Assembly: GCA_937874815.1 (NCBI GenBank)
Contig: CALNBW010000285.1
Coordinates: 1 to 16,098, forward strand
Source: an uncultured Bacillota bacterium
GTDB taxonomy: Bacteria; Bacillota; UBA994; UBA5500
Reading direction: 5' to 3'
Length of the DNA: 16,098 nt
Positions within the stretch are counted from its first letter, which is position 1. Every line of letters begins with the position of its first letter. The translations under genes were made by a program, and so were the position numbers. The notes under the pieces were generated by a model. That model made no database searches, was not told the DNA's origin, and was given only the letters and a program-made list of their open reading frames with translations. Below, in pieces: positions 1 to 5,748 of this stretch.

Positions 1-1154
1 TGGCGGTTGAGCGCATCGTGCAAAAAGCTATGAGCAAAGATCAGGCCAGCCGCTACCAGACAGCGGCAGAGCTGGCCAGTGATTTGAGACGTCTGCTGCA
101 AGCAGACGATCAACAGGTTACTTTACAGGGTTTAGTGGGTGAGCTAGAACTGCCAACTCCGGAGGCAACCGAGCTGGAAAAAACGAAGGTAGCGCCCGCT
201 GGCGATGCGGTATTGGCTTTGCCTCCGCCGCCCAAGCCAGAACAGAAGCGCAAGCGCCCCTGGTGGCATTATCTGGTTGCAGGCGGTGCTATTTCCCTGC
301 TGGTGGCTGCCCTAGTTCTATTCTGGTGGTTCCGACCAGGGGCTGTGGTGGAAGTACCAAATGTTATAGGTCTTCCCCTTTCTGAAGCTCAGGCCACTCT
401 CCGCAGTTACAACCTAGGCTTTAGTGTGGGCCCTGAGCTATTTAGTGATGCTGACCCCAATGTGGTTCTCGACCAGGATATTCCAGAAGGCCGCAAGGTA
501 CGTTCAGGCCGGATTATTACCCTGACTATCAGCAAAGGGCCAGAATATGCTGACGTACCTAACGTAGTGGGTAAGTCGCTCCGGGAAGCCCGGATTGAGC
601 TGCAAAACGCAGGTTTTGAAATTGCCGAACCCATCAATCGGGTTTATTCCAACCAGCCGGTGGACGAGGTTGTCGGGCAAAACCCGACGGGTAACACTCG
701 CCTCAAACGTTCCACCCAAATTATCATTACTGTCAGCCAGGGGCCGGAGCCGCAGCCTTTTGCTCTGCCCAGCCTTCAGGGTCTAACAGCGGAGGCTGCT
801 CAGCAGCGCCTCAGCGAACTTAAGCTGACTTTAGGTGACATCGGTGGCCCGATGGATGGAGTAGTTGCCCAGACACCTACGGCTGGTACGCAGGTTGAGC
901 CAGGACAGACCATAGGGCTGCAGTTTGGCCCGCGGGAAGTGGCTGCACTAGTCTCTTATACTGTGCCAGAAGATAGTGGGAGTAATAATCATCAGATAGA
1001 GATTTTTTGTGAGGATGTAAATGGTACAGAACTTGTCTATTCACGGCGGCATCGGCGCGGAGAAACTGTGGAGCGTAGCGTTACTGGAGCCGGCTTCTTA
1101 CGTGTGATCATTAAAGATGAAGGGCTAGTTGTGAAGGAAGAGGTGTATCCGTAA
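1..1154 (+). CDS. prkC: PASTA-domain Ser/Thr protein kinase, C-terminal part (5' truncated)
   Basis: This is the 3' part of a membrane Ser/Thr kinase of the PrkC/Stk/PknB family, which senses muropeptides or lipid II outside the cell and phosphorylates cytoplasmic proteins. The frame is open from base 3, so the gene begins before the window and the catalytic lobe is missing. The visible start is the last helix of the kinase domain (AVERIVQKAM, then YQTAAELASDLRRLL). An acidic and proline-rich juxtamembrane stretch follows, then a KRKR stop and one transmembrane helix (WWHYLVAGGAISLLVAALVL, about bases 261-332). Three PASTA repeats follow, each opening like VPNVIG or LPSLQG and ending like TISKGPE, at about bases 350-540, 552-743 and 762-932. 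A roughly 70-residue beta-rich tail closes the protein. The stop codon overlaps the proposed rsgA start by one base, and prkC-rsgA-rpe is a classic Firmicute order. The family call is firm; the gene name is by analogy. Confidence 0.93.
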   Translation, partial: AVERIVQKAMSKDQASRYQTAAELASDLRRLLQADDQQVTLQGLVGELELPTPEATELEKTKVAPAGDAVLALPPPPKPEQKRKRPWWHYLVAGGAISLLVAALVLFWWFRPGAVVEVPNVIGLPLSEAQATLRSYNLGFSVGPELFSDADPNVVLDQDIPEGRKVRSGRIITLTISKGPEYADVPNVVGKSLREARIELQNAGFEIAEPINRVYSNQPVDEVVGQNPTGNTRLKRSTQIIITVSQGPEPQPFALPSLQGLTAEAAQQRLSELKLTLGDIGGPMDGVVAQTPTAGTQVEPGQTIGLQFGPREVAALVSYTVPEDSGSNNHQIEIFCEDVNGTELVYSRRHRRGETVERSVTGAGFLRVIIKDEGLVVKEEVYP

Positions 1155-1156
1155 TC
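1136..1156 (+). promoter_or_regulatory. Ribosome binding site deciding the rsgA start
   Basis: GGAAGAGGTG at 1136-1145 lies eight bases before ATC 1154. No comparable site precedes the alternative TTG at 1241. The SD therefore supports initiation at the stop/start overlap with the upstream kinase gene. Confidence 0.55.
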
Positions 1157-2035
1157 AAAGGTATTGTCACCAAGATATTAGCCGGTTACTACTTCGTACA
1201 GACTGATGCCGGCCTGGTTACTTGTCGCGCTCGGGGCCGTTTGCGGCAAGAAGAGGTTAAGCCTATTGTCGGCGACCGGGTGCTCTGTGAGTTATTGACG
1301 CCCGATACAGGAGTATTGACAGAGATTTTGCCTCGCCGGAACTTCCTAGAGCGGCCGTTAGTAGCCAATGTGGACCAGGTTTTGGTCATGGGTGCGGCCG
1401 CTCAGCCCACTCCAAACTTGGTGCTGATCGATCGGCTCTTGGTAACAGCCGAATACCTAGGACTGCTAGCAATCGTGGGCATCAACAAGGCCGATTTAGC
1501 AGCCAGCGCTACCGGACAGGCCCTGCAACAGCTTTACCAGGGCATTGGTTATCCTGCTTTCTTCTTTAGCCTGCAAGCAGCGGATGGCTTAGCTGCACTC
1601 AAACAGCATTTGGCCGGTCATGTAACTGTTTTAGCCGGCCAATCGGGTGTAGGAAAATCGAGTTTGCTCAACGCGCTTTCCACTCGGCAAGTGGCAGAAA
1701 CAGGGGATATTAGTCAACGGGGTGGTGCCGGGCGCCACACCACCAAACATGTAGAATTATTGCCCCTGCCGGAAACCATTAGTGGTTTTATGGTGGACAC
1801 GCCCGGATTTAGTCGCCTGCAGTTACCAGAGGGGTTGCCAGCAGCAGAACTAAATCACTATTTTCCGGAGATGCGCCAACATAGCGATTGCCGTTTCGGT
1901 AATAGTTGTGTCCACTTGCAGGAACCCGATTGTGGGGTTAAGGCTGCTTTGGCGGCGGGCCTCATTGCTCAGTCGCGTTATGATAGTTATCAGCAGCTAT
2001 ATGCGGAGCTGTGGGAAAATGAAAGGCGGTATTAG
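1154..2035 (+). CDS. rsgA: Ribosome small subunit-dependent GTPase RsgA
   Basis: This is a circularly permuted GTPase that checks late 30S subunit maturation (YloQ/CpgA in Bacillus). Numbered from base 1154, it has an N-terminal OB fold (residues 1-70), G4 NKAD (111-114), P-loop GQSGVGKSS (162-170), switch GRHTT (193-197), DTPG (215-218) and a C-terminal zinc site C246, C252, H254, C260. No ATG, GTG or TTG occurs in frame between the TGA at 1118 and a TTG at 1241. The TTG would delete the first OB strands (GIVTKILAGYYFVQTD). I therefore place the start at ATC 1154-1156, which overlaps the kinase stop as TAATC, exactly where TAATG overlaps are usual, eight bases after AGGAAGAGGTG. This gives 293 residues, normal for the family. 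The function is certain; the start is inferred and could reflect a real ATC start, a mutation or a base-call error. Confidence 0.9.
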   Translation: MKGIVTKILAGYYFVQTDAGLVTCRARGRLRQEEVKPIVGDRVLCELLTPDTGVLTEILPRRNFLERPLVANVDQVLVMGAAAQPTPNLVLIDRLLVTAEYLGLLAIVGINKADLAASATGQALQQLYQGIGYPAFFFSLQAADGLAALKQHLAGHVTVLAGQSGVGKSSLLNALSTRQVAETGDISQRGGAGRHTTKHVELLPLPETISGFMVDTPGFSRLQLPEGLPAAELNHYFPEMRQHSDCRFGNSCVHLQEPDCGVKAALAAGLIAQSRYDSYQQLYAELWENERRY

Positions 2036-2037
2036 TC

Positions 2038-2685
2038 ATGCTAGAAATCGCTCCCTCTTTATTAGCAGCCAATTGGCTTGATTTGCGAGGTTCGATTGAC
2101 CTTGCTGAGGCTGCTGGTGCAGATTGGCTACACGTAGACATAATGGATGGCCACTTTGTACCCAATCTCTCCATGGGGCCAGATGTAGCGAAAGCAGTGG
2201 CCCAGGCAAGTCATTTACCAGTGGAAGTTCACCTCATGATTGAGCAGCCGGAGTTGCACTTAGATAGTTTTCTGGCCGCCAAGCCGCGGGCCATCAGCGT
2301 ACATGCCGAAAGCAGCTATCATTTACATCGTCTGGTGCAGCGTATTCAAGCCGGTGGCTGCTTGGCCGGCATGGCTCTTAACCCAGCTACCCCGTGGGAG
2401 CATCTGTTGCCTCTACTCCCCGACCTCGACTACGTATTGATTATGACTATTAACCCAGGCTTCGGCGGGCAACCTTTTATTAGCAGTATGTTGCCGAAAA
2501 TAGCTGCTCTGCGTCAGTATTTGCAGGCAGCTGAATTGGACCTGCCGATTTGGGTTGATGGTGGCGTTAATTTGAGTAATAGAGTGCAGCTGAAAGAGGC
2601 TGGGGCCAGCATCCTAGTCACTGGCTCTGCTTTCTTCCGGGCGGAAGATCCCGCTCGCTTCGTGCGTCAGATGAAGGCTGATTGA
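2038..2685 (+). CDS. rpe: Ribulose-phosphate 3-epimerase
   Basis: This cytoplasmic TIM-barrel enzyme interconverts D-ribulose 5-phosphate and D-xylulose 5-phosphate in the pentose phosphate pathway. The 215-residue protein has normal length. Metal and catalytic residues are visible: S8 in APSLLA, H32, D34 and M36 in HVDIMDGHFVPN, H65 in VEVHLMI, and D174 in WVDGGVN. The phosphate-binding loops are NPGFGGQPF (139-147) and the VTGSAFF segment near residue 194. The ATG follows the rsgA stop by two bases, so the genes are probably translationally coupled. A weak purine stretch (GAAAGG) precedes it inside the rsgA end. In Bacillus subtilis rpe follows the same gene. No strong terminator follows, only an imperfect hairpin around 2690-2720. 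Confidence 0.96.
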   Translation: MLEIAPSLLAANWLDLRGSIDLAEAAGADWLHVDIMDGHFVPNLSMGPDVAKAVAQASHLPVEVHLMIEQPELHLDSFLAAKPRAISVHAESSYHLHRLVQRIQAGGCLAGMALNPATPWEHLLPLLPDLDYVLIMTINPGFGGQPFISSMLPKIAALRQYLQAAELDLPIWVDGGVNLSNRVQLKEAGASILVTGSAFFRAEDPARFVRQMKAD

Positions 2686-2743
2686 ATTAAGCGTAGGCCG
2701 AAAGATTCTTTCTGGGCTTAGTCATGTGGACAAAACCTCTAGC

Positions 2744-2751
2744 CGTATACT
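2744..2751 (+). promoter_or_regulatory. Possible -10 element for the 58-residue ORF and spoVM
   Basis: CGTATACT at 2744-2751 contains a TATACT box 21 bases before the ORF at 2773. TGGACA lies upstream, but only 13 bases away, too short for a standard sigma-A promoter. GTCATGT at 2721-2727, 16 bases upstream, vaguely resembles a sigma-E -35 element. A mother-cell promoter would suit spoVM, but the match is weak. Confidence 0.3.
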
Positions 2752-2772
2752 AGATTGAGGGGGGTGGCAAAC

Positions 2773-2949
2773 ATGCGCCGACCTCTAATATCTAGGCGTA
2801 GACGCCGGGGCGACGGTAATCTGCTTATCGGTGGGCTACTGGTGTTAGGCGGTGTGCTCATTCTGCTGAGAATGCTACCTCCCTGGGCTCTGTGGGGGAC
2901 AGTAGCGCTGCTTTGCATTGTGTACGGCCTATCGCTGTTGTTCAGTTAA
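2773..2949 (+). CDS. Small basic membrane protein, unknown function
   Basis: This is a 58-residue protein that I do not recognise. Its first 14 residues are strongly basic (MRRPLISRRRRRGD). Two short hydrophobic stretches follow: NLLIGGLLVLGGVLILLRML and, after PP, a segment from WALWGTVALL to the C-terminus SLLFS. This pattern predicts a helical hairpin with the basic end in the cytoplasm. The ATG at 2773 was chosen because GAGGGGGGTGG at 2757-2767 sits five bases upstream; a TTG at 2755 lies before that SD. In Bacillus subtilis thiN (yloS) occupies the place between rpe and spoVM, so this ORF replaces it. Its position directly before spoVM, with no obvious promoter between them, suggests co-transcription and perhaps a sporulation role, which is inference only. 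Confidence 0.7.
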   Translation: MRRPLISRRRRRGDGNLLIGGLLVLGGVLILLRMLPPWALWGTVALLCIVYGLSLLFS

Positions 2950-3001
2950 CCTGCTGCCAGCTGTCGCCGTTGGCGTCCTGGAAAGAGGGGGGGCTGGGTT
3001 A

Positions 3002-3073
3002 TTGCGATTTTATGTGTTTAAGGTTCCCCGGCTGCTGCGAGGCATTATACGGCTCTTTGTTCGTAACAAGTGA
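3002..3073 (+). CDS. spoVM: Stage V sporulation protein M
   Basis: This 23-codon gene encodes the amphipathic peptide that recognises the curved outer forespore membrane and anchors SpoIVA for coat and cortex assembly. The translation begins MRFYVFKVPRLLRGIIR and ends LFVRNK. It aligns without gaps to the Bacillus subtilis peptide start MKFYTIKLPKFLGGIVR: F3, Y4, K7, P9, L12, G14, I15 and R17 are identical and several others are conservative. The TTG start falls exactly at the family's first residue, and a long purine SD (GGAAAGAGGGGGGG, 2980-2993) lies eight bases upstream. The gene lies between rpe and rpmB, as in Bacillus subtilis, and a strong terminator follows eight bases after the stop. 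The C-terminus is three residues shorter than in Bacillus. The identification rests on recall of that sequence plus synteny. Confidence 0.88.
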   Translation: MRFYVFKVPRLLRGIIRLFVRNK

Positions 3074-3080
3074 GTAGCAG

Positions 3081-3106
3081 AAAAGCACTGGCATTCCAGT
3101 GCTTTT
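3081..3106. terminator. Bidirectional intrinsic terminator between spoVM and rpmB
   Basis: A perfect 11-bp stem, AAAAGCACTGG (3081-3091) with CCAGTGCTTTT (3096-3106), encloses the loop CATT. The A and T tails make it work in both directions: after spoVM on the plus strand and after rpmB on the minus strand. Confidence 0.92.
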
Positions 3107-3122
3107 GGCCTGTTACCCTAGA

Positions 3123-3314
3123 TTAGATTGCACGCGTGATTTTACCTGAGCGAATGCAGGTTGTGCACACGTTCTTGCGGACATTGGTACCATTAAGGTT
3201 AATGCGGATGCGTTGAATATTGGGCAACCAAACCCTTTTCACCCTATTATCGGATTTACTGATTCTATGACCAACGGAGCGGGACTTTCCGCATATATCG
3301 CACCTAGAACTCAT
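3123..3314 (-). CDS. rpmB: 50S ribosomal protein bL28, zinc-binding form
   Basis: This 63-residue protein of the large ribosomal subunit begins MSSRCDICGKSRSVGHRISK and has the typical RIRINLNGTNVRKNVCTTC C-terminal half. Two CxxC pairs (C5/C8 and a later CTTC) mark the zinc-binding C+ form. The ATG at 3314 was chosen because AAGAGGAGGTG lies just upstream on the minus strand. The open frame continues to 3488, but that part overlaps the promoter and does not look like bL28. The gene is single, convergent with spoVM through a shared terminator and divergent from asp23. The same arrangement around rpmB occurs in Bacillus. Confidence 0.97.
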   Translation of the reverse strand: MSSRCDICGKSRSVGHRISKSDNRVKRVWLPNIQRIRINLNGTNVRKNVCTTCIRSGKITRAI

Positions 3315-3341
3315 GAGCGCACCTCCTCTTTTTACCCTGCT

Positions 3342-3370
3342 ATTGTAACACGCGCTAGAGATGCTGACAA
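3342..3370 (-). promoter_or_regulatory. Sigma-A promoter of rpmB
   Basis: On the minus strand TTGTCA (3365-3370) and TACAAT (3342-3347) are separated by exactly 17 bases. The predicted start near 3335 gives a leader of about 20 bases containing the rpmB SD. Confidence 0.8.
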
Positions 3371-3417
3371 GCGTTTCTGACGGGACGGCCTTGTGCCTAC
3401 GGTAGCTTGCGTGAAAC

Positions 3418-3448
3418 TTGGCGTCTCTTTGCTTAGCTATGCTATAAT
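3418..3448 (+). promoter_or_regulatory. Sigma-A promoter of asp23-fakA with extended -10
   Basis: A perfect TATAAT at 3443-3448 is preceded by TGC, which forms an extended -10. The best -35 is TTGGCG (3418-3423) at a long 19-base spacing, which the extended -10 may compensate. The predicted leader to the ATG at 3515 is about 60 bases. Confidence 0.7.
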
Positions 3449-3455
3449 AGGGAGA

Positions 3456-3497
3456 CTTATATTTCAGATGCATGCTGGGTACTCTCATGCAAATAAG
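3456..3497 (+). promoter_or_regulatory. Possible hairpin in the asp23 leader
   Basis: TGCATG (3469-3474) pairs with CATGCA (3486-3491), and CTTAT (3456-3460) can pair with ATAAG (3493-3497) outside it. The structure fills the leader and ends a few bases before the SD AGGGGGG. No known riboswitch class is recognised. Confidence 0.3.
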
Positions 3498-3514
3498 CCA
3501 TAGGGGGGTTATAG

Positions 3515-3880
3515 ATGAGCCAGGTCACTGTTACTGAGTTTGGTCAGATTATAGTCGCGGATGATGCCATAGCGACTATTGCCGGTGCTGCAGCGCTTGA
3601 GAGTTATGGTTTAGTAGGGATGTGCTCTCGTAGTCGCCTCAAGGACAACTTTGTCGAGTTGTTAGGCAAAGAGAATCTTGCGCGAGGTGTCGAGATAACC
3701 CTCAACAATGACAAGATCGTCGTCGACTTATATATTATCGTAAGTTACGGCACAAAAATATCTGAAGTAGCGCAGAATGTGATGGAAACCGTGAAATATG
3801 CGGTAGAACACCAAATAGGCTTGCAGGTTGAGAAGGTAAACGTCAACGTGCAGGGAGTGCGCGTCAGTCAGGTCAAGTAG
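3515..3880 (+). CDS. yloU: Asp23/YloU (Gls24) family envelope protein
   Basis: This 121-residue protein belongs to the Asp23/Gls24 family (DUF322), represented by YloU and YqhY in Bacillus. The family associates with the membrane or with lipid and fatty-acid functions, and its biochemical role is not settled. Family features include the opening EFGQIIVADDAIATIAGAAA, the centre SYGLVGMCSRSRLKD, and VDLYIIVSYGTKISEVAQNV followed by VEKVNVNVQGVRV. There is no signal peptide or transmembrane segment. The ATG has an SD (AGGGGGGT, 3501-3508) at a good distance. fakA begins 17 bases after the stop, and the asp23-fakA pairing is strongly conserved in Firmicutes, hinting at a shared link to fatty-acid use. 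Confidence 0.93.
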   Translation: MSQVTVTEFGQIIVADDAIATIAGAAALESYGLVGMCSRSRLKDNFVELLGKENLARGVEITLNNDKIVVDLYIIVSYGTKISEVAQNVMETVKYAVEHQIGLQVEKVNVNVQGVRVSQVK

Positions 3881-3897
3881 GGAGGGTCTCAAGGCCT

Positions 3898-5517
3898 ATG
3901 CAGAAAATACAGGCTGATTTATTCAAGCAGATGCTTCTTATGGGCGCGCACAATCTGGAAAGGAATCGCGCCGCTGTCGATGCTCTGAATGTTTTCCCTG
4001 TACCGGATGGAGATACAGGCACTAATATGAACCTGACCTTGCAGGCAGTCGTGAAGGCAATAACTCAGGTAACTGAACCGCATGTAGGAAAGCTAGCGGC
4101 AGCCAGCGCTACCGGTTCGTTGATGGGGGCGCGAGGTAACTCCGGTGTTATCCTCTCGCAGCTCTTCCGTGGTTTTGGACGCCATTTGCAGGATATGCCC
4201 GAGATTACGGCGCTTGATTTAGTGCAAGCGCTTGTTGTTGGCACTGAGACGGTTTACAAGGCAGTGCGTAAACCAGTTGAGGGTACGATATTAACGGTAA
4301 TGCGCGAATCCTCCCAGGCTGCTACCAAGGCGGCCACCAAGCAAAACGAGTTGGTGCCTACATTGCGGGTGCTGGTAGAGCAGGCCGAGGCCACCTTAGC
4401 CAAGACCCCCCAGATGTTGCCCGTACTGAAGCAGGCAGGCGTGGTGGATGCCGGGGGGCAAGGGCTGCTCTGCATTTTCAAGGGCTGGTTGGCAGCTGCT
4501 CAGGGTGAAGCGATTGCAGAGCTCATTCCTGCACCAGCCGCTGAACCAGCATTAGTTGCTGAACCTACACTGGCTAGCGCTGAAGAAATTGAGTTTGGCT
4601 ATTGTACCGAGTTTCTGATTCTAGCCCCGAGTGTGGGAGAAGACGCGTTGCACGCCGAGCTGGAACCCTTAGGGGATTCTTTGTTAGTTGTTGGCGACGC
4701 TAACTTGCTGAAAATACACGTGCACACCAATAACCCGGGGCAAGCTTTGCAAATTGGCCTCGCTTATGGTCAGCTTAGCGGCATTAAGGTAGAGAATATG
4801 CGAGAGCAGCATACAGCTTTGTATCACGCTAATGCGCCCGAACCCGCCGCACCGCCCAAACCAGTTGGTGTAATCGCTGTAGCCGTTGGTGCTGGCATGG
4901 CAGAGGTTTTTACTAGTCTAGGCGTGGATGCCATTGTGACCGGTGGGCAGACGATGAACCCCAGCACTGAGGATTTGGCCAAGGCTGCCAGTGCAGTGGC
5001 AGCTGACCAGATTATTATCCTGCCCAATAACAAGAACATCATCATGGCAGCGGAGCAAGTGGCCGAAGTTATTGATAAGCCGGTGCATGTTATCCCCACC
5101 CGCAGCCTGCCGCAAGGACTGAGCGCGCTAATGTCTTATAGCGATGATCCTAATGATCTAGAAGCTATGATTGCTAGCATGACTAGGAATATGCGCCAAG
5201 TTAAAAGTGGGCAGGTCACAGTTGCTGTGCGCGATCATAATGGTAACGCCGGCATGATTAAGGAAGGCGACTACATCGGCATTTTGGAGAGCGACATTGT
5301 CGTCTTTGGTGCTGAGCTAGAACAGGTTGCTTACGACTTAGCTGCTTCCATGGTTGATGACGAGTCGGGCCTGTTGAGTATCTTCTATGGAGAAGACGTT
5401 ACCCTAGAAGTGGCTCAATCCGTGGCGGATCGATTGGCGGCTGCCTTCCCAGATCTAGAGCTAGAGGTGCGCTCTGGTGGGCAACCAATTTATCATTTTG
5501 TAATAGCTATAGAGTAA
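3898..5517 (+). CDS. fakA: Fatty acid kinase FakA (YloV, DhaL/DAK2 domain)
   Basis: FakA phosphorylates fatty acids bound to a FakB (DegV) carrier, giving acyl-phosphate for PlsX or PlsY. The 539-residue length is normal. The N-terminal DhaL domain (about 1-200) shows the nucleotide and Mg site NVFPVPDGDTGTN (31-43, with D37 and D39), ARGNSGVILSQ (78-88) and DAGGQGLL (184-191). An Ala/Pro-rich linker spans about 211-230. The middle domain has C236 in GYCTEFL and H274/H276 in KIHVHTN, matching the Cys-His-His zinc set I recall from Staphylococcus FakA. The C-terminal domain extends to the end. The ATG follows AGGGAGGG at an acceptable distance. A terminator follows immediately. A DegV/FakB gene lies 7 kb downstream in this window next to plsX, so the whole incorporation route is nearby. 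Confidence 0.95.
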   Translation: MQKIQADLFKQMLLMGAHNLERNRAAVDALNVFPVPDGDTGTNMNLTLQAVVKAITQVTEPHVGKLAAASATGSLMGARGNSGVILSQLFRGFGRHLQDMPEITALDLVQALVVGTETVYKAVRKPVEGTILTVMRESSQAATKAATKQNELVPTLRVLVEQAEATLAKTPQMLPVLKQAGVVDAGGQGLLCIFKGWLAAAQGEAIAELIPAPAAEPALVAEPTLASAEEIEFGYCTEFLILAPSVGEDALHAELEPLGDSLLVVGDANLLKIHVHTNNPGQALQIGLAYGQLSGIKVENMREQHTALYHANAPEPAAPPKPVGVIAVAVGAGMAEVFTSLGVDAIVTGGQTMNPSTEDLAKAASAVAADQIIILPNNKNIIMAAEQVAEVIDKPVHVIPTRSLPQGLSALMSYSDDPNDLEAMIASMTRNMRQVKSGQVTVAVRDHNGNAGMIKEGDYIGILESDIVVFGAELEQVAYDLAASMVDDESGLLSIFYGEDVTLEVAQSVADRLAAAFPDLELEVRSGGQPIYHFVIAIE

Positions 5518-5524
5518 CTTGTCG

Positions 5525-5552
5525 GGGCGCTCCGCGGAGGTGCGCCCTTTTT
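5525..5552 (+). terminator. Intrinsic terminator of asp23-fakA
   Basis: GGGCGC (5525-5530) pairs with GCGCCC (5542-5547). A T-T mismatch and an inner CC/GG extend the stem, and TTTTT follows at 5548-5552. It starts eight bases after the fakA stop. Confidence 0.85.
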
Positions 5553-5572
5553 GTGTTTACATGCCTTTGGGC

Positions 5573-5601
5573 AAAAAAAGCTGGTGGCTAGGCCACCAGT
5601 T
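5573..5601 (-). terminator. Minus-strand intrinsic terminator in the fakA-rsmD spacer
   Basis: An 8-bp perfect stem, CTGGTGGC (5581-5588) with GCCACCAG (5592-5599), has a 3-base loop. Seven A residues (5573-5579) flank it on the left, so on the minus strand it reads as a hairpin followed by seven U residues. No minus-strand gene ends close to it; the nearest upstream is ylbJ, 1.2 kb away. Confidence 0.7.
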
Positions 5602-5629
5602 GGGAGAGGAGAAACCGGAGGAAGAGCTT

Positions 5630-5668
5630 ATGGGGAAATGTTGTTGCTTCCATCCCTATTATGGCTGA
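5630..5668 (+). CDS. Candidate 12-residue micro-ORF
   Basis: ATG 5630 to TGA 5668 encodes MGKCCCFHPYYG. A strong SD (CCGGAGGAAGAG, with GGAGG at 5617-5621) lies eight bases before the ATG. Three adjacent cysteines, a histidine and two tyrosines are unusual for random sequence. It lies in the 230-base spacer between fakA and rsmD, which holds no other gene besides two hairpins and the rsmD promoter. No sigma-A promoter is obvious directly upstream and I recognise no homologue. It may be a small metal-binding or spore peptide, or chance. Confidence 0.3.
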   Translation: MGKCCCFHPYYG

Positions 5669-5702
5669 CTTCACAGCTATCTATACCTGGCTAGCAAAAG
5701 TT

Positions 5703-5731
5703 TTGGCAGATTGATTCGGGCAGTGTACAAT
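5703..5731 (+). promoter_or_regulatory. Sigma-A promoter of rsmD-coaD
   Basis: TTGGCA (5703-5708) and TACAAT (5726-5731) are separated by exactly 17 bases. The predicted start is near 5738, so the rsmD leader would be only about 5-12 bases. Confidence 0.72.
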
Positions 5732-5748
5732 GGTTGATGGTGATGTCG

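Noticed and set aside
2690..2720. Imperfect hairpin after rpe considered as a terminator
   Set aside because: The stems (TAAGC/GCTTA and GAAAG/CTTTC) are interrupted and no T run follows.
2727..2751. TGGACA and TATACT as a sigma-A promoter
   Set aside because: The 13-base spacer is too short for sigma-A; only the -10 part is kept as a weak candidate.
2892..3077. Open frame of 61 codons overlapping the 58-residue ORF and spoVM
   Set aside because: It lacks a family match and SD; the spoVM frame in the same stretch is far better supported.
3315..3488. N-terminal extension of rpmB on the minus strand
   Set aside because: It overlaps the rpmB and asp23 promoters, and bL28 starts at 3314 with a strong SD.
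5089..5100. DnaA-box-like TTATCCCCA in fakA
   Set aside because: It is a single inexact copy inside a coding region with no cluster, so it is not an origin signal.
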